A stretch of 64,000 bases of DNA from Lepidonotus clava (taxonomy: Eukaryota > Annelida > Polychaeta > Phyllodocida > Polynoidae): positions 28,064,792 through 28,128,791 of the forward strand of contig OW387135.1 in the NCBI GenBank assembly GCA_936440205.1. Direction: 5' to 3'. Made by a program: the position numbers and the translations under genes. Positions 23,137 to 32,460 of this stretch are shown here, in pieces. Each line of letters starts with the position of its first letter. Position 1 is the first letter of the stretch. Under the pieces are notes generated by a model. That model was not told where the DNA came from, searched no databases, and saw only the letters and a list, made by a program, of their open reading frames with translations.

Positions 23137-26100
23137 ATGTCAGCCACCGGTGACTTTGAGGCTTCTTCTAACCCCAAGCCTCAATCTTTGCGGCCCGCAG
23201 GACACGATGTGTCAACATCATATACAGGGAATGTGGAAAACCGCCACCTGGTAGGTAATCCCTTAGACGGGGAAGCACAGAGACAGGAGGTCGCAGCCAG
23301 ACCCAAGCAGCTCTGCCCCGAAGGTGCACAAAATTACCAAACCCGTGGCAAAGGTAAACCATTTCCCTGGCACCTAGGGTCCAAAGATAGGCCGGTTCTT
23401 GACGAAGGACTTGAAACCCTAACACACTCGGGACGAGTTGAAGGGAAGAACCGTCTCAAAGAATATCAGCAATACTGGAACCCAGGGTACATACCACCTA
23501 CGGACCACGAAACTGGTACTAGCTCTCGCTCCACCTGTGAATCCGATGTGAACAATCCGTGGTGTAGCCAAGGTGTTCCTTATCGTTTACTACCCGCAGC
23601 GGGAGGTGAAAGCGAACAGGAAGTTTCCAATGAAGATAACCTATTTTCTTCAGGAAACCTAAAACAACGACTAAACACCGCGGATAACTCCAGCCCATCA
23701 GGGGGAAAACGCCCCGAAAACCCGGTAATCCTACCTGATGGGAGCTCTCTCACCTATCCATTACCCCAACGACTTGAGTTTATCAGTCACCCGCTGGTAA
23801 CACCAACTCACCCCAACCCGGGGGCGTCCATTCCTTATTCCACTGTAGCTAAAGGAAAAACAGTGGGAGGGGATAGGGGAGTGGGAAGGGAAGCAGAGGG
23901 AAACAGCGAGAAAGTAGGCAATTTACAACCCTATCGATTAACTTACGGTGTAGAAACGAACTTAGACCAAGCTGGTAAAAGAGCGGAAGCTCGGGCCTTT
24001 GATCCAGCCGAAATATTAAAGCAGTGGGCAGACTCAGGCCCCGAAAAGCACATAGATTTAGAGAGGCTAAGCGATCAGGATAGTGAAGAAAATGTAACGC
24101 TTAAAGCACAAGATTTTAACACTCTAACTCATGAATCGTATGAAGAATACGAGGACGAGTACGAGGAAGAAAATAGCGAGACAGAACAAGCAGCCGCAGA
24201 TGTCAGAGGGGGTAGTCCTGATAGAAAATTAGCTAGAGAAGATAAATCAACCTCGTCTTCATACGAACTTATTACCGAGGATGTTTTAGACACAGGTAAG
24301 AAAGCTAAACCAGAAAGTGAGGACGAAATTAGTGTAGAAGAAATACCTGTGAAAGAACAGTGGGACGATCACGATATACAAAACCTCCACGAAAATAATA
24401 TGGCGGAAGGAGGTGTTCCTTTGATGGATCTAGTAGAAGAAAGAGAGGATAGAGATCAACGCCAGCAACCCGGTGAAGGGGGAGCTGGGGGTGTAGATCT
24501 GGGGGCATGGCATCCTAACCGTGGGATGGACCCTGGGGGACCTCAACAAAACAATGGGAATGGCCAGATCCTAATCCAGCAGCCGGGCCGAGGCGTGCCG
24601 GCAGGAGGCGGGATAGACCTTGGGCCCATACAACGAAATATGTTGTACCCTTTCATAAGGCAGGCAATGGGAGCCCCTATACAGGCAGGTCAAGGAGGAG
24701 GGGGAAACCAACAGGGCCAACGGGCCCAAGGAGGCCAAGATAATCAGGCCAACCCTCCTCTTAATCAACAGGCCCAAGGAGGCCAAGGTAATCAGGCTAA
24801 CCCTCCCCTTAATCAACAAGTTCAAGGGGGCCAGAACGATCAGGCCAACCCTCAAGGACTTATTCCTCCTCTTAATCAGCAGGTCCAGGGAGGCCAGGAT
24901 AATCAGGCCAACCCACAAGGGCCTAACCCTCCTCAAAACCTTCTCAACAACCCTCCTCAAAACCTTCTCAACAACCCTCCTCAAAACCTTCTTAATAACC
25001 AACTTCAAAACCAACTCAACAACCTTCCTCAAAACCTTCTTAATAATCCCCCTCCGAATCAACCCAACCCGCCGGGCCCACAAGGCCAGAATAACCCCCC
25101 AAATCCACTGCCCGGTCCACCGGGACCGCCAGGTCAGAACAACCCCCCGAATCCGCCGAATCCTCCACCGCCCGGCCCACCGGGACCGCCAGGTCCGCCG
25201 GGCCCACCAGGCCAGAATAATCCTCCAAACCCGCCGAACCAACCAAATATCTGGGATCTTTTTCCGCAGCTAAGAATGGCATGGGGCCAAGTACCCCCGC
25301 CAGTGCGGGAAACGTCCCACAATGGTCATCAAAGGGGACCAAATATTAGATTACCATGGTTTAGTGGGAAGGAGGATGAGCAGATAGAAAAGTATTTCAG
25401 GGAACTGAAGCGACTGAAAGCGATCTATGATTGGTCGGACGCCCATCTCCTGAATATGGCGCTATTAGGCCTGAAGGGACGGGCAAATGACTGGGCAGGA
25501 GCCTTAGCTGAAAGCGAGAAAAATACATTTGAGAAATTAGAAACTCAAATGACAAAGATCTTCGGCGATCGAAGAGCTAAGTGGCAGAAACACGCAGAGT
25601 TCTGTGGCCTCAAACAAGGAAAAGACCAGAGTGTGATTGAATTTGCAGGTGTCTTGAAGCAAAAGCAAGTTAAGGCAGAGGCGAGTGAAAGCATGATGTT
25701 AGCTGTGTTTTTAGAGGGATTAAAACAGGGTGTGGCCAGACAAGTAGCTATATTGGACCCTAAGTCGTTCACCGAAGCGGTGGATTGTGCAACGAGACTA
25801 GAGTCGTTGGACAAAGGCAAAGGGGGAACTAAAATATCCAATGCAGTGAGCGAACTGGCTGGAAGCCAAGAATCAGAGGAGACCGCGGCCCTGAATTCCA
25901 TCTCTGAACGGTTTGGAGTGGTGCTGGCCCGACTGGAGGCCGCTCCATGGTTCCAGAAACCAAAACCAGGGCAAAGCGGGGCTCCCCAGAATAGTGGTAA
26001 CTATAAACAGCAAGGTTATGAGAGAAAAGATAGGTATGAAAATCAGAAAGGTGAAAGAAATTCAGATCAGAAGGCTAAATCCAATACCGCCCCGAACAGA

Positions 26101-26313
26101 GAGGTAGACAAAGGAAAGAATCCGCCAACTCAGCAGAAAGTGGAGAGACCCAGGCTACCTTTTGATGAAAGTAAGTTTTGTATCATTCACCAACAACACG
26201 GTCACTCCACAGAAGCGTGCTTGTGGCTAAAGAATAGGTTGAGGGAAAAACCCCCGCGGATGTACAAAGATAGTAAAGCCAGTGGCACAGAACAGAAGAG
26301 TCAGGGAAACTAG
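23137..26313 (+). CDS. gag: Element A gag
   Basis: About 1058 residues from the ATG at 23137. The frame is open slightly upstream without an ATG. Residues 1-500 are a long, unrecognised, acidic and hydrophilic leader. About 520-700 is a Gln/Asn/Pro-rich stretch passing into Gly-Pro-Pro collagen-like repeats. About 736-900 matches the Ty3/gypsy capsid region (LPWFSGKEDEQIEKYFREL ... FGDRRAKWQKHAEF). Near 1014 is a zinc-knuckle variant, CIIHQQHGHSTEAC (Cx2Hx4Hx4C), as found in several gypsy Gags. The protein would form the particle shell and bind RNA. It is followed by pol in the -1 frame. Confidence 0.9.
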   Translation: MSATGDFEASSNPKPQSLRPAGHDVSTSYTGNVENRHLVGNPLDGEAQRQEVAARPKQLCPEGAQNYQTRGKGKPFPWHLGSKDRPVLDEGLETLTHSGRVEGKNRLKEYQQYWNPGYIPPTDHETGTSSRSTCESDVNNPWCSQGVPYRLLPAAGGESEQEVSNEDNLFSSGNLKQRLNTADNSSPSGGKRPENPVILPDGSSLTYPLPQRLEFISHPLVTPTHPNPGASIPYSTVAKGKTVGGDRGVGREAEGNSEKVGNLQPYRLTYGVETNLDQAGKRAEARAFDPAEILKQWADSGPEKHIDLERLSDQDSEENVTLKAQDFNTLTHESYEEYEDEYEEENSETEQAAADVRGGSPDRKLAREDKSTSSSYELITEDVLDTGKKAKPESEDEISVEEIPVKEQWDDHDIQNLHENNMAEGGVPLMDLVEEREDRDQRQQPGEGGAGGVDLGAWHPNRGMDPGGPQQNNGNGQILIQQPGRGVPAGGGIDLGPIQRNMLYPFIRQAMGAPIQAGQGGGGNQQGQRAQGGQDNQANPPLNQQAQGGQGNQANPPLNQQVQGGQNDQANPQGLIPPLNQQVQGGQDNQANPQGPNPPQNLLNNPPQNLLNNPPQNLLNNQLQNQLNNLPQNLLNNPPPNQPNPPGPQGQNNPPNPLPGPPGPPGQNNPPNPPNPPPPGPPGPPGPPGPPGQNNPPNPPNQPNIWDLFPQLRMAWGQVPPPVRETSHNGHQRGPNIRLPWFSGKEDEQIEKYFRELKRLKAIYDWSDAHLLNMALLGLKGRANDWAGALAESEKNTFEKLETQMTKIFGDRRAKWQKHAEFCGLKQGKDQSVIEFAGVLKQKQVKAEASESMMLAVFLEGLKQGVARQVAILDPKSFTEAVDCATRLESLDKGKGGTKISNAVSELAGSQESEETAALNSISERFGVVLARLEAAPWFQKPKPGQSGAPQNSGNYKQQGYERKDRYENQKGERNSDQKAKSNTAPNREVDKGKNPPTQQKVERPRLPFDESKFCIIHQQHGHSTEACLWLKNRLREKPPRMYKDSKASGTEQKSQGN
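26304..26310 (+). promoter_or_regulatory. -1 ribosomal frameshift site (GGGAAAC) at the gag end
   Basis: The heptamer G GGA AAC fits X XXY YYZ in the gag frame and sits immediately before the gag stop TAG. Pol is open in the -1 frame across this point. Programmed -1 frameshifting is how many Ty3/gypsy elements and retroviruses make Gag-Pol. The same heptamer is present in element B (61991-61997, minus strand). Confidence 0.8.
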
Positions 26314-29300
26314 AGGAGGGGTCCGTTCATTCCACGATAGAATTAGGCGCAGTGGACGGACCGGCTAGGAGAGAGATAGGAGACGAAGCATTTTTCTTAA
26401 CGTTAAGATTTAATGATCAGAAGGAGGTTAGATCTTTGGTAGACACAGGAGCGAGTGATTGCTTCATGTCCACCCATTGTAAACGGCAGATCCCTAAACA
26501 GTGCATTTTAGATGAATGGAAGGTATCGAAGGGAAACATCAGTCTGGCAGACAACTCGTCTCAAGTAATACTAGAACAAATTAGATGTAAGTTTTCAATC
26601 CAGGGATCGGTGGTCTGCTATGATTTCAACATAGTGGACGATCTATGCCACCTAATAGTAATCGGTAGAAACTTATTAACAGTGCTTCGATCAGATTTAT
26701 CTCTACCAGGCGCAAAGATAGAAGTGTTTTGTGGAAACCCTATAGTCAGCAAAGAAACAGTGAAAATTCCACCGGGAAATGAATGCATCATACCGGTTAC
26801 CACCCGAGAGCCGCTGGGATTAGACTCACCAGTGGCTTACTGCGCACCAGCAGTCACTGCCCCAGTCCTAGTGGAGGGGTGCGTGAATACGGTGGGAAGT
26901 CAGTGGTGGATCAAAGTCATGAATCCGCTAGATGAAATGCAAGAAATCACTCCCCAGGAGGTGTTAGCTTTTGCAGAAGAATGCGCAGTACCTGAGGTAA
27001 ACCAAGATCAGATAGAAGAGTTCCTAGACTTGTGTTATCTAACTAAAACAGAGACCCCAATGTCCATCTGTAGGATTTCTGTAGAAGTAATGAAAGACGC
27101 AGTGCAAATGGAAAGCCAAACCTCTGAGGAGAAATCCCGAGGTAAAATGGATGAAAATGTAAGTAAAATAGATCTAACCGAGTCGTGCTTAAACGAAGAA
27201 CAACAGGTAAGGTTTAGACAAATGCTTAATAACAACAGGAATGCACTAGCGTTCTCAATGGAAGAGTTAGGTCACTGTGAAATAGCGCCGATGAGAATCA
27301 TTGTGGATGAGTCGCAGGGAGTCATAAGTTCTAGACCATACCGATACTCTCCACAGAAGATGGATATCATCGATGAACAGGTTAGGCAACTCATAGATAT
27401 AGGTGTCATGGAACCCAGCGAATCGGCTTGGCGAAGCCCGCTGGTGGTAGTGCAGAAGAAAGACGGCAAACCTAGGCTCTGTACAGACTTTCGCATGCTT
27501 AATCAAGTCACTTTTAAAGATAAATTCCCAATGCCCACAGCTCGCTCGCTTTTCCTATATATGGCTTACAAGAAACCCACTATGTGGACAGCTTTAGATC
27601 TGTTGAGCGGCTATCATCAGTGTGTAATCGAAGAAGACAGTAGAAAATATACCGCTTTTGAAACCCCGATGGGTGTGTATCAGTATAAGCGTGTACCATT
27701 TGGCTTAGTTGGCGCGCCTTGGCAGTTTACCAAGGTAATGGCCATAGCGCTAAAGGGATTGATTCCTAGAACATGCTTAGCATATTTAGACGACGTAATC
27801 GTCTACGACACTACATTTGAAGAACACCTGGCGAGCGTTGAGGTGGTTCTCCAAGCTTTGGCGAGAGCTAATCTCAAACTGAAACCGTCAAAGTGTGAGT
27901 GGTGCCGCAGTGAAATCAATTTCCTCGGCCACGTAGTAAACGCGGAAGGAGTGGCTACACAAAGGGTAACCACAGAAAAGATTACAGCCTTTAACCGTCC
28001 ACATAATGTGAAAACTATTAAATCCTTTCTGGGACTGTGTAACTACTACCGATCGTTTGTCCCTAATTTCGCTGATCTAGCAAAGCCTTTAAACCGGCTG
28101 TTAAAGAAAGAAGTCTATTTTGAGTGGACAGAGGCCTGCGAGGAAGCGTTTCAACAGTTAAAGAAACTGCTCACCTCGCTGCCCTTACTAATTCATCCAG
28201 ATATAGGAGGGCATTTCTATCTGCTAACTGATGCATCAGACGCCGCGTGCGGTGCAGCGGTTTGTCATAAACTAGATGAAATCTACCGTCCGGTTGCTTT
28301 CTGGGGGTGTACCCTCCGTGACGCCGAATTAAATTATTCGGTAACAGAAAAAGAGGCTCTGGCAGTGATTAAAGGCATTAAGAACTATGAGGACATGTTG
28401 CAGGGAGCTAAAATCACAATAGTGACTGATCACAAACCGTTGATCCCCCTGCTACAGAGTGCCTACAAAGCCCCGTCAGCCCGGCTGAGACGGTGGGCTT
28501 TAGCGCTATCAGATTTTGATTTTGAAATCATATATGAGCCAGGAGCGACTCATTTTCTACCGGACTATTTGTCTAGAGTCTATCATGAACATGTCCCAGG
28601 TGAAGAATATGAGCCCGCTGTGGGATGTGAGTTATTTGAGGCCGAGGTTCAGGATGAAGAGCTTTCTGTGGCTACGGTAATGAACGCGCAACTCCAAGAT
28701 GCAGAGTGCGCGCAATTGATAGACTACCTTCAGGACGGAGACCTACCAACAGATCCCCTTGAAGCTAGGCGAATAATGGACCAAGCCGATTTTGTGGGAA
28801 TGGTAGCACCGGGGGTGCTCTGTAGGTTCAACGTCAAAAGGTATAACAAACACCAAGACCAACTGGTCAGACTAAAACCCCGCATGATAGTTCCGGGTAG
28901 GTTAATTCCCAAAGTCCTGAGACTGTTACATAATGATATCTTAGCTGGAGGACATGTGGGTATCAGTAATCTCACTACCAAAATCTCTGACAGATTCTAC
29001 TGGCGAAACATGAACGCCGACATAGCAGACTATGTGAAGGCCTGTGAAACCTGCTCTCTAAGGAGACGGGCCCCACATTTCAAGGCCTTAGCTAAGTCTT
29101 GGGAGAGGCCGACTCGACCCTTTGAGGTGGTACAGTGTGATTTCATCGGGCCACTAAAGAGGGCTAGGGATGGGTCAAAATATATCATGACCTTCATAGA
29201 CCTACTAACAGGTTGGCCGGAGGCTTTCACCACAAAAGACTCCACTGCGCAAACCGCGGCCAACTGTTTCCTAACCGGGATAGTGTGTCGGTATGGGCGG

Positions 29301-30593
29301 GTAAACCGTCTGCACACAGACCGGGGGGCGGCCTTCCTATCAGGACTGTTCCGGGAGATTACTACCCGACTAGCGTGCAAACAAACGTTCACTACCGGGC
29401 GAATGCCGACTGGCAACGCTCGGGTAGAAAGACTACATAAAACCATTGAAAACCTGATTGCTTATTATATCCCTGACGACCACTGTAACTGGATCGATCT
29501 ACTTCCCATTGCATTGTGGACAGTTAGATCCACGATCAGTGTACGGTCGGGATACAGCCCGCATACCTTGCTGTTTGGCAGAGATCCAATTAGCATGGGA
29601 ATGCCTGAGCAGGGAACAATTCCTGAAACGCTGAACGACTGTGAGTTTTTCATGCAAACCAAGGATAATATTGCTATGTTTAGGAATATGGCAGAAAAGG
29701 TAGTTCAAAACTATGAAAAGGATCTGAGGTTGCGAATCGATGAACGGGCACGGCCTACTCAAATGTATGAGGGTGATATGGTATACATGTACGACCCTTT
29801 AGCTAGCGAGAATAAAGCGTCTAAGTTCTCAAACAGGTATACTGGGCCATTCAGGGTAATTGAAACAAAAGGGGACCACCTTGTTAGACTAGTGTCCTTA
29901 AAAACTGGGAAACAGGTACCACATCTAGTAAACATTTCGAAACTCAAACCTGCACATGGGCCTTGGTCTCCCGCCGTCCCTCATAACATTCCCAAAATGG
30001 TGAGAGAAGTGAAAATCACTAACTCAAAAGGGGCAGATCCTGACCGAAACCCTGAATTGCATCACACTCCGACGGGTGAAATCGCTGAGGAAGATGGCGA
30101 AATAAGGGGTGCTGAGACTGAAAACTCAACGGGAACGACCGGTCCCCGTGAGCATGATGCAATTCCTATGGCCAGGAAGGTACCTACACAAAAACCTGGT
30201 CCAAGTCCCACTGATTTAGCAGAAACGGATGGGCAAATCACTGATGGTCAGGGCGCCAGTGCGGACACCGCGCTGTCACCAAACTTATCCTTTGTTCCTA
30301 ATAAAGCCGCCTGTGAACGGGGAACAGCTGGCGCTAATGGACAGAGGAAACGCAAACGAGCTAAACGAAGGGGCAAGGGCCAGCCGTTGGAAGGGAGATC
30401 CCCTCCAAGCAACAACAAGCCCATAAAATTGCCCTGCGGTGATGTACCGATCTCGGATACATCGGAACAGAGCCCAGAAAAAACAGGAGAGGACCATGTC
30501 CCGACGAAAGGTGGCTATAACCTGCGTCGGAACCGTCGGCCTAACTACGCCGCTCTGTTCAACGGCGGAGAAAGCGACGACATGGATGATTAA
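26310..30593 (+). CDS. pol: Element A pro-pol
   Basis: About 1427 residues read by -1 frameshift; the first in-frame GTG is at 26352. Numbering from 26352, the order is aspartic protease (SLVDTGASDC, near 30), reverse transcriptase (LDLLSGYHQ; YLDDVIVY near 478), RNase H (LLTDASDAACGAAV, near 626), integrase zinc finger (H-x-H and CETC, 858-903), integrase core with acidic residues in CDFIG, HTDRG and ARVERLHK (about 929-1024), and a GPY/F module (YTGPFRVIE, near 1163). A long hydrophilic tail includes a basic nuclear-localisation-like cluster (RKRKRAKRRGKG). The RT-RH-IN order and YLDD box are diagnostic of Ty3/gypsy. Confidence 0.95.
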   Translation, partial: LEEGSVHSTIELGAVDGPARREIGDEAFFLTLRFNDQKEVRSLVDTGASDCFMSTHCKRQIPKQCILDEWKVSKGNISLADNSSQVILEQIRCKFSIQGSVVCYDFNIVDDLCHLIVIGRNLLTVLRSDLSLPGAKIEVFCGNPIVSKETVKIPPGNECIIPVTTREPLGLDSPVAYCAPAVTAPVLVEGCVNTVGSQWWIKVMNPLDEMQEITPQEVLAFAEECAVPEVNQDQIEEFLDLCYLTKTETPMSICRISVEVMKDAVQMESQTSEEKSRGKMDENVSKIDLTESCLNEEQQVRFRQMLNNNRNALAFSMEELGHCEIAPMRIIVDESQGVISSRPYRYSPQKMDIIDEQVRQLIDIGVMEPSESAWRSPLVVVQKKDGKPRLCTDFRMLNQVTFKDKFPMPTARSLFLYMAYKKPTMWTALDLLSGYHQCVIEEDSRKYTAFETPMGVYQYKRVPFGLVGAPWQFTKVMAIALKGLIPRTCLAYLDDVIVYDTTFEEHLASVEVVLQALARANLKLKPSKCEWCRSEINFLGHVVNAEGVATQRVTTEKITAFNRPHNVKTIKSFLGLCNYYRSFVPNFADLAKPLNRLLKKEVYFEWTEACEEAFQQLKKLLTSLPLLIHPDIGGHFYLLTDASDAACGAAVCHKLDEIYRPVAFWGCTLRDAELNYSVTEKEALAVIKGIKNYEDMLQGAKITIVTDHKPLIPLLQSAYKAPSARLRRWALALSDFDFEIIYEPGATHFLPDYLSRVYHEHVPGEEYEPAVGCELFEAEVQDEELSVATVMNAQLQDAECAQLIDYLQDGDLPTDPLEARRIMDQADFVGMVAPGVLCRFNVKRYNKHQDQLVRLKPRMIVPGRLIPKVLRLLHNDILAGGHVGISNLTTKISDRFYWRNMNADIADYVKACETCSLRRRAPHFKALAKSWERPTRPFEVVQCDFIGPLKRARDGSKYIMTFIDLLTGWPEAFTTKDSTAQTAANCFLTGIVCRYGRVNRLHTDRGAAFLSGLFREITTRLACKQTFTTGRMPTGNARVERLHKTIENLIAYYIPDDHCNWIDLLPIALWTVRSTISVRSGYSPHTLLFGRDPISMGMPEQGTIPETLNDCEFFMQTKDNIAMFRNMAEKVVQNYEKDLRLRIDERARPTQMYEGDMVYMYDPLASENKASKFSNRYTGPFRVIETKGDHLVRLVSLKTGKQVPHLVNISKLKPAHGPWSPAVPHNIPKMVREVKITNSKGADPDRNPELHHTPTGEIAEEDGEIRGAETENSTGTTGPREHDAIPMARKVPTQKPGPSPTDLAETDGQITDGQGASADTALSPNLSFVPNKAACERGTAGANGQRKRKRAKRRGKGQPLEGRSPPSNNKPIKLPCGDVPISDTSEQSPEKTGEDHVPTKGGYNLRRNRRPNYAALFNGGESDDMDD

Positions 30594-31252
30594 TACAGGA
30601 AATCTTGCCGCCCTGTGAAAATAAAGGTTCGGCGGAGCGGCACTGTTAGCATCAACGCTAATGGAACAGGTGGCCTACCTCACGGCCACCTCGCCGCGCC
30701 CAGGGGCGTGGCAGAAAGGGAGGGTGCGCACACCAAGAGAGATGCCAGTGGTTTGGCGTCATCTCCTGGGACCGGATGCAAGCGTTCCCCCCACCTGAAA
30801 CAAGATACAGCTCCAAATATGGAGACGGCATGGACAAACGGATCGGTTATAATTTTGTGGGATCCGCGCCAATCCACCAGTCGGTCCGCAACTCTGCTCC
30901 TAGGCGGTCACCTCTGCTGCAGGTGATTGTACGCACAACCCAGCCCGGGAGGAAACGGAGATAGACATTGATTCTATCTCTGAACGAAAGTTGGAGATAG
31001 AAATTGTTCAACTTTCGACTTCTCCTGGAAGGAGCAGAAAGAGAACTTAGCTGGGACACTGATCCACCGACTCATGGGGAACTGCCTAGCCCTCCGGCCA
31101 CATAGCAATCCAAAGGGAACCACTACTTTCCCTGCGGACACGGAGGGAAGGATCATCGTCCCCCTGAGAAGGAAACGGATTAGCCGCCCCCACCAGAGGG
31201 CGCTACCTACCAAGGGAAGGTTCGTTGGGCCATTCTTTTAGGATTTTACCAA
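30594..31252 (+). other. Pol-accessory gap of element A
   Basis: About 660 bp with no recognised domain. A 103-codon plus-strand frame at 30615-30926 is open in both elements, but they are close copies, so this is weak evidence. A short hairpin-like pair (CGAAAGTTG... / ...CAACTTTCG) lies near 30983-31018. Confidence 0.4.
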
Positions 31253-32224
31253 ATGAAAGAAAAGGCAGTCGAGAAGGAGAGTACTAAGAAACGACCGGCT
31301 CAGACCCTTAGGCGGTGGAGTTGGCCGGGCCGGGGGGGTGTCCGTCCGGACTCAACCGACGCCGGGATTGCCCGGAAGAAACCAAGGACACCAGCCCGGC
31401 GGCCCACCAGAACGACCGCAGGCGGAGCCAAGAGGTCCGCTAAATCGGTTCCAGCCAAAAAGAAGACAGCAGATAAAGACTTTTACAATTTATCTGAGGT
31501 GAGTGACTCGGAGCCCGAGCCAAGGCTAACGGCGTTGGCCAAGCCGGTTCAGAAGGAGGAAGCGGCCAACCGACCGGTGCAGATTCAGGCCGGCTGGTTC
31601 TGGGACCTTACGCAACCACTGTTCCAACTATTTGAGACTGTTGACGAAATTAGAAGGACAGTGGGACTGGATGTGCCAAAATCGAACAAACAGTTAGCTG
31701 AGATTAAAACTCAGGTAGCTCCTTTCATTCAAAGGACCACACAAAACTCTAAATGCGTCAGGGAAGGTACCAGACAACAAACAACACGAGGCGGCCGACC
31801 TCTGCCCACTCTGGAAAGGCGATCGGGAGGGGAACAGCTAACCGTCGCCGCTCCAGGACTAAAAGTGGAGGTAGCACCCGTTCAACACGCGCCAACCCCA
31901 CCGGTGGGGAACGGGCCAGCGGGAGCTCCCCTCCTCCACCACTTGCAGCCTGCGGACCCCGCTTGTTTAGACTTGAGCAGCTTGACAACGAGCTGCAGCG
32001 CCAATCCCTCACCACTGCTATGGAACCAGCAGCAGTGGACGCCAACCAGCCAGCCGGGGGGCCCACTGTGGCCGAGCCCACTCCCAACGACAAACCCACC
32101 GCAGGTGCCGAACCCGTACACCTCGAGCCAACCGTCGTACGATCCAACGGGGGCCGTTTCGGACTGGAACCTACTAGGCCAAGACCCCTCAGAGCAATGC
32201 GCCCCTCGTCCTGCGAACGTATGA
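31253..32224 (+). CDS. Element A accessory ORF 1 (basic N-terminus)
   Basis: 323 residues between pol and env. Residues 1-75 are rich in Lys/Arg (RKKPRTPARRPTRTT, AKKK), as in nucleic-acid binding or nuclear proteins. An acidic patch (SDSEPEP) follows, then a possible short helical segment (TQPLFQLFETVDEIRRTVGL) and a Pro/Ser/Thr-rich C-terminus. No known domain. Element B carries the same frame open (56074-57048). The place between pol and env is where complex retroelements keep regulatory genes. Confidence 0.6.
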   Translation: MKEKAVEKESTKKRPAQTLRRWSWPGRGGVRPDSTDAGIARKKPRTPARRPTRTTAGGAKRSAKSVPAKKKTADKDFYNLSEVSDSEPEPRLTALAKPVQKEEAANRPVQIQAGWFWDLTQPLFQLFETVDEIRRTVGLDVPKSNKQLAEIKTQVAPFIQRTTQNSKCVREGTRQQTTRGGRPLPTLERRSGGEQLTVAAPGLKVEVAPVQHAPTPPVGNGPAGAPLLHHLQPADPACLDLSSLTTSCSANPSPLLWNQQQWTPTSQPGGPLWPSPLPTTNPPQVPNPYTSSQPSYDPTGAVSDWNLLGQDPSEQCAPRPANV

Positions 32225-32322
32225 GAGGCTTGAGGATCACGGTCACCAAGGACGAGAGCGGAATCATCAGGCGAGTGGTAAATGACAATGGGCAAAATCT
32301 CTATGAGCATGTCCCAAACTAA
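31753..32322 (+). CDS. Element A accessory ORF 2 overlapping ORF 1
   Basis: 189 residues in another frame, overlapping the second half of ORF 1 by 472 bp and running 98 bp past it to end 139 bp before the env start. The N-terminus is Arg-rich (RRRSRTKSGGSTRSTR). The C-terminus has a folded-looking end (LRITVTKDESGIIRRVVND). Open in both elements (B: 55976-56545). It could be a second product, or an exon spliced into a longer product. Function unknown. Confidence 0.5.
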   Translation: MRQGRYQTTNNTRRPTSAHSGKAIGRGTANRRRSRTKSGGSTRSTRANPTGGERASGSSPPPPLAACGPRLFRLEQLDNELQRQSLTTAMEPAAVDANQPAGGPTVAEPTPNDKPTAGAEPVHLEPTVVRSNGGRFGLEPTRPRPLRAMRPSSCERMRGLRITVTKDESGIIRRVVNDNGQNLYEHVPN

Positions 32323-32460
32323 GTGGACCAGGGGGCCCGAGAGGAGGGCATACTTCGGCGCATGGATGATAGTGGTGCGCAGAAGAGTGAAGGTAACTTT
32401 GTTGTGAACATGTTTTAGTTAAACTATAAACTTAACTCTCACGGACTAGCGCTAAAACCA

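Noticed and set aside
24571-25242. 223-codon minus-strand frame inside gag
   Set aside because: Antisense shadow of the Pro/Asn/Gln repeats. Its Arg/Trp/Leu-rich composition mirrors the repeat, and it has no conserved start.
31758-32310. Minus-strand frames of 142-176 codons opposite the accessory ORFs
   Set aside because: They persist in both elements only because the copies are close. No start context or domain.
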